Shown: positions 25,849 to 33,338 of the stretch, one piece after another
Layout of the letters: every line of letters starts with the position of its first letter
Numbering within the stretch: position 1 is the stretch's first letter
NCBI GenBank assembly: GCA_017476085.1
Contig: JAFVEJ010000208.1
Coordinates: forward strand, 1-33,338
Direction of reading: 5' to 3'
Length of the DNA: 33,338 nucleotides
DNA from: Alphaproteobacteria bacterium
GTDB lineage: Bacteria; Pseudomonadota; Alphaproteobacteria; RF32; CAG-977
Program-made: the position numbers and the translations under genes
Notes under the pieces: generated by a model
What the model was told of the DNA's origin: nothing
What the model saw: the letters and a program-made list of their open reading frames with translations, nothing else
The model's database searches: none

Positions 25849-27581
25849 AAAATTCGGGGCTGTTGAAGCGTCTTCTTTCTTTTTCAAAACCGCATTTGTT
25901 TTATTTGGTTTTAGCTTTGGTTTTCGCCGTTATCAGCGTTTGTCTGACGTTATATGCGCCTGTGCTGACAGGGCGGGCAATCGACGGAATTATTGGCAAA
26001 GGAACAGTTGATTTTGTTTTTTTGAAACACATTTTGGTTCGTTTTGCGGCAGTGACGGCGGGAGGCTCCTTTGCGCAATGGCTGATGGGGCTTTGCACAA
26101 ATAAAATCGCATACTTAATGGTTCGTGATATACGGGAAAAAGCTTTTGAAAAGCTGCAAAACGTGCCGCTGAAATTTATTGATTCCACGCCGCATGGCGA
26201 TATTTTGAGTCGTGTGATCGTTGATGCCGAACAGATCGCTGACGGATTGTTAATGGGCTTTGCGCAGTTGTTCACGGGAGCAGTGACGATTTTCGGCACG
26301 ATTGGTTTTATGTTGGTGATCAACGTAAAAATAACGCTGTTGGTTGTGTTCGTTACGCCGTTGTCTTTGCTGGTTGCGAATTTTATTGCGCGGCGGTCGT
26401 TTAAATTCTTTAAAATTCAATCCGAAACACGCGGCGAAATGACTTCTTTAATTGAAGAAACAATCGGAAATATGAAGTTGGTTAAGGCCTTCGGTTATGA
26501 GGGGGAGGCATTTGCACGTTTTGAAGAAATCAATGGCCGATTGAAAAAATGCGGCGTGAAAGCGTTGTTCTTTTCTTCGATGACAAATCCCTGTACACGA
26601 TTTGTGAACGGCGTTGTCTATACGCTTGTCGGCATTGTCGGCGCTTTAACGGCTGTTGTCGGCGCTTTGACTGTCGGGCAGCTGTCCTGCTTTTTAAGCT
26701 ACGCCAATCAATACACAAAGCCGTTTAACGAAATTTCAGGCGTAATCGCCGAACTGCAAAGCGCTCTGGCTTCAGCGAAGCGGTTGTTTGATGTTATCGA
26801 TACGCCGCCGCAAACGCCGGATGCTGCCGACGCTGTTGTTGTGGGCAAAGCGGACGGTTCCGTCGAAGTGAAAGATGTTTCTTTTTCCTATCTGCCTGAT
26901 GTCAAGCTGATTGAAGGATTGAACCTGTCCGTTCGGGCGGGACAGAAAATAGCGATCGTCGGCACGACGGGATGCGGCAAAACGACGTTGATCAACCTGT
27001 TGATGCGGTTCTATGACGTAAACAAAGGGCAAATCATTGTAAGCGGTCATGATGTGCAAAATATCACGCGAGACAGTCTGCGGTCTTCGTTCGGAATGGT
27101 GCTGCAGGATACCTGGCTGAAAGCCGGAACGGTGCGGGAAAATATCGCTTACGGCAAGCCGAACGCTTCCGACTATGAAATCGTGTCGGCCGCCGTGGCT
27201 GCCCACGCTGACAGCTTTATCAAGCGGCTGCCGAAAGGATACGATACGGAAATTACCGAAGACGGCGGAAATATCTCACAAGGACAAAAACAGCTGCTGT
27301 GCATTGCGCGGGCGATGCTGTCTTTGCCTTCTATGTTGATTTTGGATGAAGCGACAAGCTCTGTCGATACCAGAACGGAAGCGCGGATTCAGAAAGCGTT
27401 CGACGCAATGATGCAGGGCAGGACAAGCTTTGTCGTCGCCCATCGCCTGTCAACAATCAGAAAGGCTGATTTGATTCTGGTTATGGATTCCGGACAAATC
27501 ATTGAACAGGGAAAGCACGAAGAACTGTTGGCGAAAAACGGATTTTACGCCAATTTATACAATAGTCAGTTTGCTGTTTAA
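25845..27581 (+). CDS. ABC exporter half-transporter, canonical ATPase partner
   Basis: A 578-residue partner of the preceding gene, with the same fold. ATG 25845 follows an ideal AAGGAGG (25831-25837) and overlaps the previous TGA; the longer frame from 25812 is rejected. Walker A is GTTGCGKT, Walker B is LILDEATSSVD with catalytic Glu, and the H-loop is VVAHRLST with His. Its own signature is the divergent ISQGQ. In a heterodimer this gives one active site (this Walker B with the partner's LSGGQ) and one degenerate site, which fits the known asymmetric class. Its stop directly abuts the stop of the convergent gene at 27582. Confidence 0.95.
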   Translation: MKNSGLLKRLLSFSKPHLFYLVLALVFAVISVCLTLYAPVLTGRAIDGIIGKGTVDFVFLKHILVRFAAVTAGGSFAQWLMGLCTNKIAYLMVRDIREKAFEKLQNVPLKFIDSTPHGDILSRVIVDAEQIADGLLMGFAQLFTGAVTIFGTIGFMLVINVKITLLVVFVTPLSLLVANFIARRSFKFFKIQSETRGEMTSLIEETIGNMKLVKAFGYEGEAFARFEEINGRLKKCGVKALFFSSMTNPCTRFVNGVVYTLVGIVGALTAVVGALTVGQLSCFLSYANQYTKPFNEISGVIAELQSALASAKRLFDVIDTPPQTPDAADAVVVGKADGSVEVKDVSFSYLPDVKLIEGLNLSVRAGQKIAIVGTTGCGKTTLINLLMRFYDVNKGQIIVSGHDVQNITRDSLRSSFGMVLQDTWLKAGTVRENIAYGKPNASDYEIVSAAVAAHADSFIKRLPKGYDTEITEDGGNISQGQKQLLCIARAMLSLPSMLILDEATSSVDTRTEARIQKAFDAMMQGRTSFVVAHRLSTIRKADLILVMDSGQIIEQGKHEELLAKNGFYANLYNSQFAV

Positions 27582-28451
27582 TTATTTGCTTTTGTCCGAG
27601 ACTTTTTTCTGAAAAGCAGCTTTGGTTAAAAGAGTTTCTTTTTGCAAATCTTGTTTTAAAAGCGCCATCTGCAATCCTGTCGCCTTCGGGCGAAGAGGAT
27701 TTTTATCCGCTTTGGAAATCGGAACGGCGATATCGTGGGAAATTTCCATGTTCGCTGAAGAAGATACAGAAGCGGTTCCATGGTCTGAAAAGCTGTTGTC
27801 CGTACTGCCGTGACTCCAATTGCTGCCCGCAACGAAAGCGCCCATACTTAAACTGACGGTTGCCGCTTCCCGGGCGACATCTTTGAATGTTGCTTTACCA
27901 TGCGTCCATTGTTTTGCCGTGGAAGCCAATGTTTGGACTTCCGGCGTGACGACTAATGCTGCAACGCCTGCGCGCATAACCTGTTTTGCGGTAAGAGCAC
28001 CGTTTAAACCGCAAGCAATGACGGCTGCTCCTAAAGAAGCCGAAAGGAGGGTTTTGGCCGTATCTTTCGGATTTTTTTTCATATAATCAATCAGGCCGGA
28101 TACTTTTCCTTCTTTACGTTGTTCTTCCGCCTCTTTTATTAAGGGTTTTACAGCTTTGACGGCATTAATCGTTCCTAAAGCGACTAAAGCCGGTCCGCCG
28201 ATTTGTCCGGCAATATAAAATTTGCCGACGCCCATTAAAATATTGCGGGTTTTTGTATAGTTTTTACCGAATTTATCAGTCATTTTCTGATCAAAGGAAG
28301 AGATTTTTTCCTTCATTCTGTTCAATAAAGGAACAGCTTCAATGACATCATTTTTTTTCTGCGAAACACGGCGCTGTATCATAGCCGCTTTTTGTGTGGC
28401 GTTGGCTGCAAAAGCTTCTACGGTTTCTTGTTTTAATGAAAGTTTTGCCAT
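27582..28451 (-). CDS. Unrecognised protein with two hydrophobic regions
   Basis: A 289-residue protein I cannot assign. The first 70 residues are charged and helical (MAKLSLKQETVEAF onward), then two Gly/Ala-rich hydrophobic regions (about 73-98 and 132-170) that could insert in or associate with a membrane. A Ser/His/Asn-rich linker (about 208-240) and a basic helical tail follow. No signal peptide or known motif is seen. AAGGA lies about 12 nt before ATG 28451. It is 15 nt downstream of another unknown gene, so the two form a probable operon. Codon use is more AT-rich than in the core genes nearby. Confidence 0.7.
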   Translation of the reverse strand: MAKLSLKQETVEAFAANATQKAAMIQRRVSQKKNDVIEAVPLLNRMKEKISSFDQKMTDKFGKNYTKTRNILMGVGKFYIAGQIGGPALVALGTINAVKAVKPLIKEAEEQRKEGKVSGLIDYMKKNPKDTAKTLLSASLGAAVIACGLNGALTAKQVMRAGVAALVVTPEVQTLASTAKQWTHGKATFKDVAREAATVSLSMGAFVAGSNWSHGSTDNSFSDHGTASVSSSANMEISHDIAVPISKADKNPLRPKATGLQMALLKQDLQKETLLTKAAFQKKVSDKSK

Positions 28452-28466
28452 TGTTTTTTTTGATCC

Positions 28467-29159
28467 TTATATCGAGCTTAACAATTTTTGATATTCTAAC
28501 AGCAATTGATCTTTTGTTTTATCGCCGGGCATATCTGTTGGAACACGATCTGTGATAAACATAGAAACTAAACCGATTTCCATATTTTGACATAAATCTG
28601 AAAGATAAAGATCTTCAGTGATTTTATCCGTATATATGCTAAGCTTCATAAAAGTTTGCAGTCGAGCGGATTCGATCAGTGTGTCTATAAATTGAACATA
28701 AGCCGAAGCATTGTTTTGACCATTTGAATCTGTAATCTCTATGTTGTTGACTAACCTGAACAGATCAGAAAAGACGGGAAATTTCAGTTGATCTTTTTCT
28801 TTTAATTCAAAAGGATTTAATCGTTCAAACGCGGACAGAGCCGTTAAATTGTATTCCGCCGTTTCTTTGTTCAGATCATCCAAACGGGTTAGTCTGTTTT
28901 CCTCATCAAAGCGGTTTAAAAAGGGGTGTAATTTTTGCAGTGCTTTTTCACACGCATCTTTCAGCTGAGTATTTTCAGTTTGAGAAAATGTTCTGAAAAA
29001 AGAATAAAACAAAGGAGCCGTATCTGTTTCCGCAGAGATTTTATTGCTCAAAAACTCTTTTATGTAAAACAGAGCTTCATGTTCCAGAGCATTCAATCCG
29101 GCAGTATCCCCGGAATTGAACAAAGTTTTGCGTCGGTTTAAAAAGGCGATCAGATCCAT
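28467..29159 (-). CDS. Unrecognised helical protein
   Basis: A 230-residue, predominantly alpha-helical soluble protein with no signal, membrane segment or familiar motif. The N-terminal half (LNRRKTLFNSGDTAGLNAL onward) suggests short helical hairpins. No Shine-Dalgarno sequence precedes ATG 29159; the best upstream promoter would leave only a few bases of leader, so it may be leaderless. It is the first gene of a two-gene unit with the gene at 27582. Function unknown. Confidence 0.7.
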   Translation of the reverse strand: MDLIAFLNRRKTLFNSGDTAGLNALEHEALFYIKEFLSNKISAETDTAPLFYSFFRTFSQTENTQLKDACEKALQKLHPFLNRFDEENRLTRLDDLNKETAEYNLTALSAFERLNPFELKEKDQLKFPVFSDLFRLVNNIEITDSNGQNNASAYVQFIDTLIESARLQTFMKLSIYTDKITEDLYLSDLCQNMEIGLVSMFITDRVPTDMPGDKTKDQLLLEYQKLLSSI

Positions 29160-29170
29160 CGTTGAAAACT

Positions 29171-29199
29171 ATTTAAAATTCTTTATTTAAGGATAGCAA
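29171..29199 (-). promoter_or_regulatory. Candidate promoter of the unknown two-gene unit
   Basis: On the minus strand, TTGCTA (29199-29194) and TTAAAT (29176-29171) are separated by 17 nt. The -35 box is the edge of a perfect 18-bp palindrome. Predicted transcription start is only a few bases before ATG 29159. Confidence 0.38.
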
Positions 29200-29211
29200 A
29201 AATTTTTGCTA
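29194..29211. repeat. Perfect 18-bp palindrome
   Basis: TAGCAAAAATTTTTGCTA is self-complementary over its full length. It lies 20 nt after the truA stop and overlaps the -35 box of the next unit. No T-run follows on the minus strand, so an operator is more likely than a terminator. Confidence 0.6.
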
Positions 29212-29231
29212 AAAGCACTAATAAAGGAAAA

Positions 29232-29969
29232 TCAATAGAAAACTTTTTCAAAATAAAGGCCTTCCGCAGCGGCGGTGGGTCCGCCGGCTTTACGGTCTTT
29301 GGCTTCAAGGGCGTCAATAACGTTTTGTTTCGTCCAGACGCCCTCGCCGACCAGTTTCAACGTGCCGACAATGTTGCGGACCTGATGGTGCAAAAAAGAC
29401 CGCGCACTGAAATAAAAGAAAATAAACTCGCCGTAACGTTCGATTCGGATTTCGTCCAGCGTTTTGACCGGTGATTTGGCTTGGCAGGCCGCGGCGCGAA
29501 ACGTCGAAAAATCGTGTTTTCCGATCAACACTTGCGCCGCGTCTTGCATTTTTTCGACATTAAGAGGCTGATGAACCCACCACATCCGGTTGACGTACAA
29601 GGCCGGACGGGAACGGCGGTTCAAAATCTTGTACACATAAAAGCGTTTTTTCGCGTTAAAACGGGCGTGAAAGTCGTCAGGAACGATCTCGGCATTTAAA
29701 ACGGAAATCGGTTGAGGGCGCAAATGTGCGTTGAACGCCTGACAGAGTTTGAACGGTTCAAGCGTCTTTACCGTGTCAAAATGCGCGACCTGCCCTAAAG
29801 CGTGAACGCCGGCATCCGTTCGCCCCGCGCCGGTGATAACAACGTCTTCGGCCAAAAATTTAAACGCCGCTTTTTGCAGTTCCTCCTGAATGGAAGGCGC
29901 GTCTTTTTGTTGTTGCCAACCGGCGTAATCCGTGCCGTCGTATTCGATCGTGATTTTATAACGCGGCAT
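29232..29969 (-). CDS. truA: tRNA pseudouridine(38-40) synthase
   Basis: TruA isomerises uridines 38-40 in the anticodon arm of many tRNAs. The 245 residues match the family. The catalytic Asp is Asp52 in GRTDAGVHALGQ; the N-terminal IEYDGTDYAGWQ and the C-terminal FLHHQVRNIVGTL blocks are also diagnostic. The ATG lies inside the end of fmt (14-nt overlap), so it is the last gene of the def-fmt-truA unit. Confidence 0.97.
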   Translation of the reverse strand: MPRYKITIEYDGTDYAGWQQQKDAPSIQEELQKAAFKFLAEDVVITGAGRTDAGVHALGQVAHFDTVKTLEPFKLCQAFNAHLRPQPISVLNAEIVPDDFHARFNAKKRFYVYKILNRRSRPALYVNRMWWVHQPLNVEKMQDAAQVLIGKHDFSTFRAAACQAKSPVKTLDEIRIERYGEFIFFYFSARSFLHHQVRNIVGTLKLVGEGVWTKQNVIDALEAKDRKAGGPTAAAEGLYFEKVFY

Positions 29970-30879
29970 TCAGGACGGCTCCTTGCGGAATGTCGAAACC
30001 GCGCAAAAATTCAGAGGTGGGCAACGCTTTTTTACCATCGCGGCGCAAAACATTCAGTTTTAATCCGCCCGTTTTGCAGGCAACCGTCAAATCGTCGCAA
30101 ACCGTTCCGGCGGGACGGTTGAAATCCTTTTCCACGGGATTGGCATCCAAAACGGAAATCCTTTCTCCGTTATAGAAAAACCAAGCCCCCGGCCACGGCA
30201 GAAGCCCGCGAATTTTGCAGTCCAGTTCTTTGGCCGGCATATCTAAGGAAATCAGTCCTTCTTCCTTCATCACTTTTGCCGCGTGCGTAACGCCGTCGGC
30301 CGGTTGAGGCGTGGCGGTCAGTTCGCCCCGTTCAATCAGTTCCAGTCCCTCAAGCATCGTTTCGGCGCCCAAAGCCGCCATTTTATTGAAAACGGTTTCG
30401 GAGGTGTCTTTTCGTTCAATCGGGAAGCTTCGTTGCAAAAGCATATCGCCGGTGTCCATTCCGACATCCATTTTCATCAGCGTAACGCCCGTTTCCCTGT
30501 CACCCGCCATAATCGCCCTCTGAATCGGTGCGGCGCCTCGCCACCGAGGCAATAACGAACCGTGAATATTGATGCAGCCGTATTTGAAAGCGTCCAAGCA
30601 GGCTTTCGGCAGTAAAAGTCCGTAAGCGGCGACGACAGCTATATCGGCGTTTAAAGCGCAGAAAGCGTCTTTTTCTTCCTGTGGTTTCAACGTCGGCGGA
30701 CAACGTACGGGAATCCCGTTTTCTTCGGCATACTGCTGAACGGGTGACGGCGTTAATTTATGCCCTCTGCCGCTCGGTCTGGGCGGCTGCGTATAAACAC
30801 AGACGATTTCATGATACTGATGCAGAGCCTTTAACGCTTCCAAAGCGAAATCGGGCGTGCCCATAAAAACGGTTTTCAT
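29956..30879 (-). CDS. fmt: Methionyl-tRNA formyltransferase
   Basis: Formylates initiator Met-tRNA using 10-formyl-THF. The 307 residues match the family. Motifs in order: MGTPDFA at the start, RPSGRGHKLTPSPV, then the catalytic Asn-His region INIHGSLLPRWRGAAPIQRAI, which spans the SLLPRWRG signature, and MDVGMDTGDML with the catalytic Asp. The C-terminal OB-like tRNA-binding domain is present. Its ATG overlaps the TGA of the Ept-like gene (ATGA). Partner of def in formyl-Met metabolism. Confidence 0.97.
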   Translation of the reverse strand: MKTVFMGTPDFALEALKALHQYHEIVCVYTQPPRPSGRGHKLTPSPVQQYAEENGIPVRCPPTLKPQEEKDAFCALNADIAVVAAYGLLLPKACLDAFKYGCINIHGSLLPRWRGAAPIQRAIMAGDRETGVTLMKMDVGMDTGDMLLQRSFPIERKDTSETVFNKMAALGAETMLEGLELIERGELTATPQPADGVTHAAKVMKEEGLISLDMPAKELDCKIRGLLPWPGAWFFYNGERISVLDANPVEKDFNRPAGTVCDDLTVACKTGGLKLNVLRRDGKKALPTSEFLRGFDIPQGAVLNAAL

Positions 30880-32393
30880 TTGTTTTCCTCCTTTGCAAAG
30901 CAGGCTTTGATTTCCGATGAAGCCGATATATCGATGATATCAACCCCGATGACTTGATTGAAAAGATAAGGCAGGTTTGAGAAATAAACGTATTGCAGGC
31001 AGTTTAAGTTTTTGAATTGATTCGGAAACTGCTTCTGATATTTTTTTGAAAGCCAGAAAAATAAGGGAACACCTTTAATTTTGTTGTAATTCCGTGCAAA
31101 CGGAACAACAGGATCGTCTCCATGATCTGAAAAGTAGATGGCGGCGGTTGGTTCTTTTTGATCTTTAAGAGTCAGAAGAGCTTTTGCTAAAAAGGTATTG
31201 GTATAAGCAGCGGCGTTTTTATAATGTTCCGTTGCGGAATAACTTTTTTTTTCTTTTTTATCGACCAGTGGAGAATGAAAAGTATCCGGATAACGGTTTT
31301 TAGCATCGTTGTGAGAACCCAAAAGATGCATAAAAATGATTTTCTTTTCAGCAGGATCTTTTAAAGCGTTTTCTAATCCTTCTAACAAGACTTCATCATA
31401 TTGATCCTATCCGTATATGAATAGATTGTTGAAATCAAAATAATTATAATATTTTCGAAAAGAAATCGGTTTTGTCATAACATAGATAAAATCGTCAAAT
31501 TGACCGCTTTTGTACTGATTGGAAAGCCAGAACGTTTTGAAACCGGCTGTTTTATAAACATTGAGCAGATTGAATATTTTCTTTGTTTCCGACTTTCGAA
31601 TGAAAAAAAGTTTTTCTAAAACGGCTATTGTTTGTGTGCTGGTTGTTTCTGCTTCAGGTATAATAATCAAATTGTTTTTTTCTTTTCCCAAAAGATCGTA
31701 AAATTGGGGCAGATGTTCTTTGAAAACGTCAGCAGTTTCGCTTTCTCCGATGATAATAACGATCGTTCGTTTTAAGGATGGAGCCGTATTCTTGACAGTA
31801 ACGGCTTTATTCGTATAATGCCGTTCTATTTTCGAAGTTTTGACTGTAATTTTCCGATAGTTGTCATATGCTTTGACAGACCAATAGAAAATGTTGTTGT
31901 CAAATTGCGTCACTATGCCGAATGCACTGAAAACCGTAAAACATAAAAGATAAAAAATAAAATCGCTTTTTTTTTCTTCCGGAGAGCGTATTCGGGTTTT
32001 CAAGATAAGGAAAACGTAAATCAGCCAGTATCCGGCGGAAAATAAGACAATTTTTAACGGAAGGGTGCTTATAAATTCAAAAATTTCTTTGACGTTCGTG
32101 TCAAAACAGGACAATAAAAGATCGTTTTTGGGCATATGTCCGGTTAAAATAAAACAGAAAAATACAGAAAAAACAACGAAATAACGGATAAAAGAAACGG
32201 TAATTACGATTGTCTTTTTGTTTGTCAGTTTGAAAAAATACCAATAAGGAAAAATACCGACGATAAAAAAAGAGAAAAAATATCTGAAATAATCAAAGGA
32301 AAATATATCATTTTCCGATAAAAACGGAGCTGTTTGCGATTCAATAAAAGCGGAAACAAGCGTCGGAAACAGAAAAAGAAGAAATAAAAACAT
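30876..32393 (-). pseudogene. Phosphoethanolamine transferase-like (EptA/CptA family), interrupted by in-frame TAG
   Basis: Sulfatase-fold membrane enzyme that adds phosphoethanolamine to LPS. The frame runs 505 codons from ATG 32393 to TGA 30876 with one TAG at codon 329 (31407-31409). About five N-terminal membrane helices (1-165) precede the periplasmic domain: IIIGES metal site (216-218), the nucleophile region AETTSTQTIAV (probable Thr253), MHLLGSHNDA, and FSDHGDD metal ligands near the C-terminus. All are intact on both sides of the stop. The gene is AT-rich compared with def and fmt, yet it shares TAATG with def and ATGA with fmt. Without readthrough, the first product would lack the DHG half. 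Recent mutation or assembly error are the simplest explanations. Confidence 0.82.
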
Positions 32394-32926
32394 TATTTCT
32401 CATCTTCCGAATGGGCATTTTTCCAACGGCGTTCTTTTTCCACGCGACGCACAATCATGTCGCGTTTGACTTTGGACAAATGGTCGATGAACAGCGTGCC
32501 GTCCAGATGTTCCAATTCGTGCTGGATGCAGATCGCCAGCAATCCGTCGGCGGAAAGCGTCTGTTTTTTTCCGTTTTCGTCCGTATATTCGACCGTTACC
32601 GTTTCAAAACGTTCAACAGGGGCGTACTGTTCGGGAACGGAAAGGCAGCCTTCATCGTGCATAAGCGTTGTTTCGGAATGAGCGGTTATAACCGGATTGA
32701 TCATTTTATACGGGTGTTTCTGTTCGTTATCTCGCGTGACGTCAATGACGACAATACGCTGTAAAATACCGACTTGCGGCGCGGCAAGTCCGACCCCCGG
32801 CGCGTCGTACATTGTTTCTAGCATATCGTTCATCAATTTGCGCACTTCGTTCGTCACTTCCGCGACGGGTGCACTTTTCTTTTTCAAAAGCGGGTTCGGA
32901 ACTTCTAAAATTTTCAATAAAGCCAT
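32393..32926 (-). CDS. def: Peptide deformylase
   Basis: Metalloenzyme that removes the formyl group from nascent proteins. The 177 residues have the three defining motifs: GVGLAAPQ (44-51), EGCLS with metal ligand Cys94, and HELEHLDG with ligands His136 and His140 and catalytic Glu137. ATG 32926 follows AAAGGAAA. It is the first gene of a unit with the Ept-like gene, fmt and truA, and its stop shares one base with the next start. Confidence 0.98.
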   Translation of the reverse strand: MALLKILEVPNPLLKKKSAPVAEVTNEVRKLMNDMLETMYDAPGVGLAAPQVGILQRIVVIDVTRDNEQKHPYKMINPVITAHSETTLMHDEGCLSVPEQYAPVERFETVTVEYTDENGKKQTLSADGLLAICIQHELEHLDGTLFIDHLSKVKRDMIVRRVEKERRWKNAHSEDEK

Positions 32927-32953
32927 AGCCGTTTCCTTTATTTGTCTTTCTTC

Positions 32954-32982
32954 TAAATACGGTTTTTGAAAAACAAGGTCAA
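32954..32982 (-). promoter_or_regulatory. Promoter of the def operon
   Basis: On the minus strand, TTGACC (32982-32977) and TATTTA (32959-32954) are separated by exactly 17 nt. Transcription would start about 20 nt before ATG 32926, leaving room for its AAAGGAAA ribosome binding site. This is the best sigma-70 match in the window. Confidence 0.6.
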
Positions 32983-33093
32983 CACTTCGTATAAATATTT
33001 TACTTTAAAGTGTAAAAAAAGGTGTTTCCTGATGAAAATTGCGCTATAACTCAAGCCAACAGGATTAACTTTTAACCATAGGACATAAAGCTT

Positions 33094-33338
33094 ATGATGA
33101 CTACCGGCGAAATTCGGCTCATTTTCTTGGATTATTTCCGCAAAAACGACCACGAAATCGTGCCGTCCAGCTCTTTGGTGCCGCACAACGACCCGACGCT
33201 GATGTTCACCAATTCCGGCATGGTGCAGTTTAAAAACATCTTTACGGGTATGGAAAAAAGACCTTACGTTCGCGCCGCTTCCGACCAGAAATGCGTGCGT
33301 GCCGGCGGAAAGCACAACGATTTGGACAACGTCGGCTA
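33094..33338 (+). CDS. alaS: Alanyl-tRNA synthetase, N-terminal part (3' truncated by window)
   Basis: Class II synthetase that charges tRNA-Ala. The first 81 codons are present and the frame is open to the window end. Diagnostic N-terminal blocks are [35 protein letters not shown] and the motif 2 region around [22 protein letters not shown]. Start ATG 33094, or ATG 33097 next to it; AGGA lies about 10 nt upstream of the first. It is divergent from def across 167 nt. Confidence 0.97.
   Translation, partial: MMTTGEIRLIFLDYFRKNDHEIVPSSSLVPHNDPTLMFTNSGMVQFKNIFTGMEKRPYVRAASDQKCVRAGGKHNDLDNVG

Noticed and set aside
33062..33075. Second CtrA site before alaS (two TTAA half-sites)
   Set aside because: The half-sites are only 3 nt apart instead of 7, so they do not fit the CtrA consensus.

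Overview
The window looks like the chromosome of an uncultured alphaproteobacterium of moderate GC. The evidence is gene content and order: leuS-lptE-holA, mreB-mreC-mreD-mrdA-rodA, a fliO-fliP flagellar export block with a stand-alone FlhB C-terminal-like protein, def/fmt/truA, and a perfect CtrA-type box (TTAA-N7-TTAA) with clustered GANTC sites upstream of the flagellar genes. The species cannot be named from this sequence. TGA, TAA and TAG are all used as ordinary terminators, so the genetic code appears standard.

Layout. 1-2857: the 3' half of leuS, then lptE and holA, overlapping head to tail. 2885-6984 (minus): purB followed by a low-GC superfamily 1 helicase gene joined to it through a TAATG stop/start. 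7056-8293: a small unknown protein and a lipoprotein, closed by a bidirectional terminator. 8323-9567 (minus) and 9557-10522 (plus): a DUF1015 protein and miaA, divergent with overlapping 5' ends. 10611-16098: the rod-shape operon mreB, mreC (interrupted by one in-frame TGA), mreD, mrdA and rodA. 16144-17600: a decayed spermidine-synthase-like gene, two inverted repeats, and tRNA-Arg(UCU) whose 3' end and terminator are duplicated about 150 bp away. 17613-21083: a subtilisin-like autotransporter. 21224-22803 (minus): a four-gene flagellar export cluster, divergent from a trehalose-phosphatase-like HAD protein (22917-24032). 24121-27581: a heterodimeric ABC exporter. 27582-29159 (minus): two unrecognised genes behind a palindrome. 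29232-32926 (minus): def, a phosphoethanolamine-transferase-like gene carrying an in-frame TAG, fmt and truA. 33094 to the end: the start of alaS.

How the genes work together. Most are core functions: translation (leuS, alaS, def, fmt, truA, miaA, tRNA-Arg), replication (holA), purine synthesis (purB), LPS assembly (lptE), cell shape (mre/rod) and flagellar export. Accessory genes sit between these blocks: the helicase, the autotransporter, the exporter, the Ept-like gene and the unknown pair.

Most noteworthy points. (1) The helicase carries what reads as a GreA/GreB C-terminal-like domain plus a long coiled-coil insertion, suggesting a motor that acts on RNA polymerase. (2) Three genes (mreC, the Ept-like gene and the spermidine-synthase-like gene) are broken by in-frame stops; the first two are otherwise full length and sit in tight operons. 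(3) A CtrA/GANTC-rich control region lies between the flagellar and HAD genes. (4) The tRNA-Arg 3' end is duplicated.
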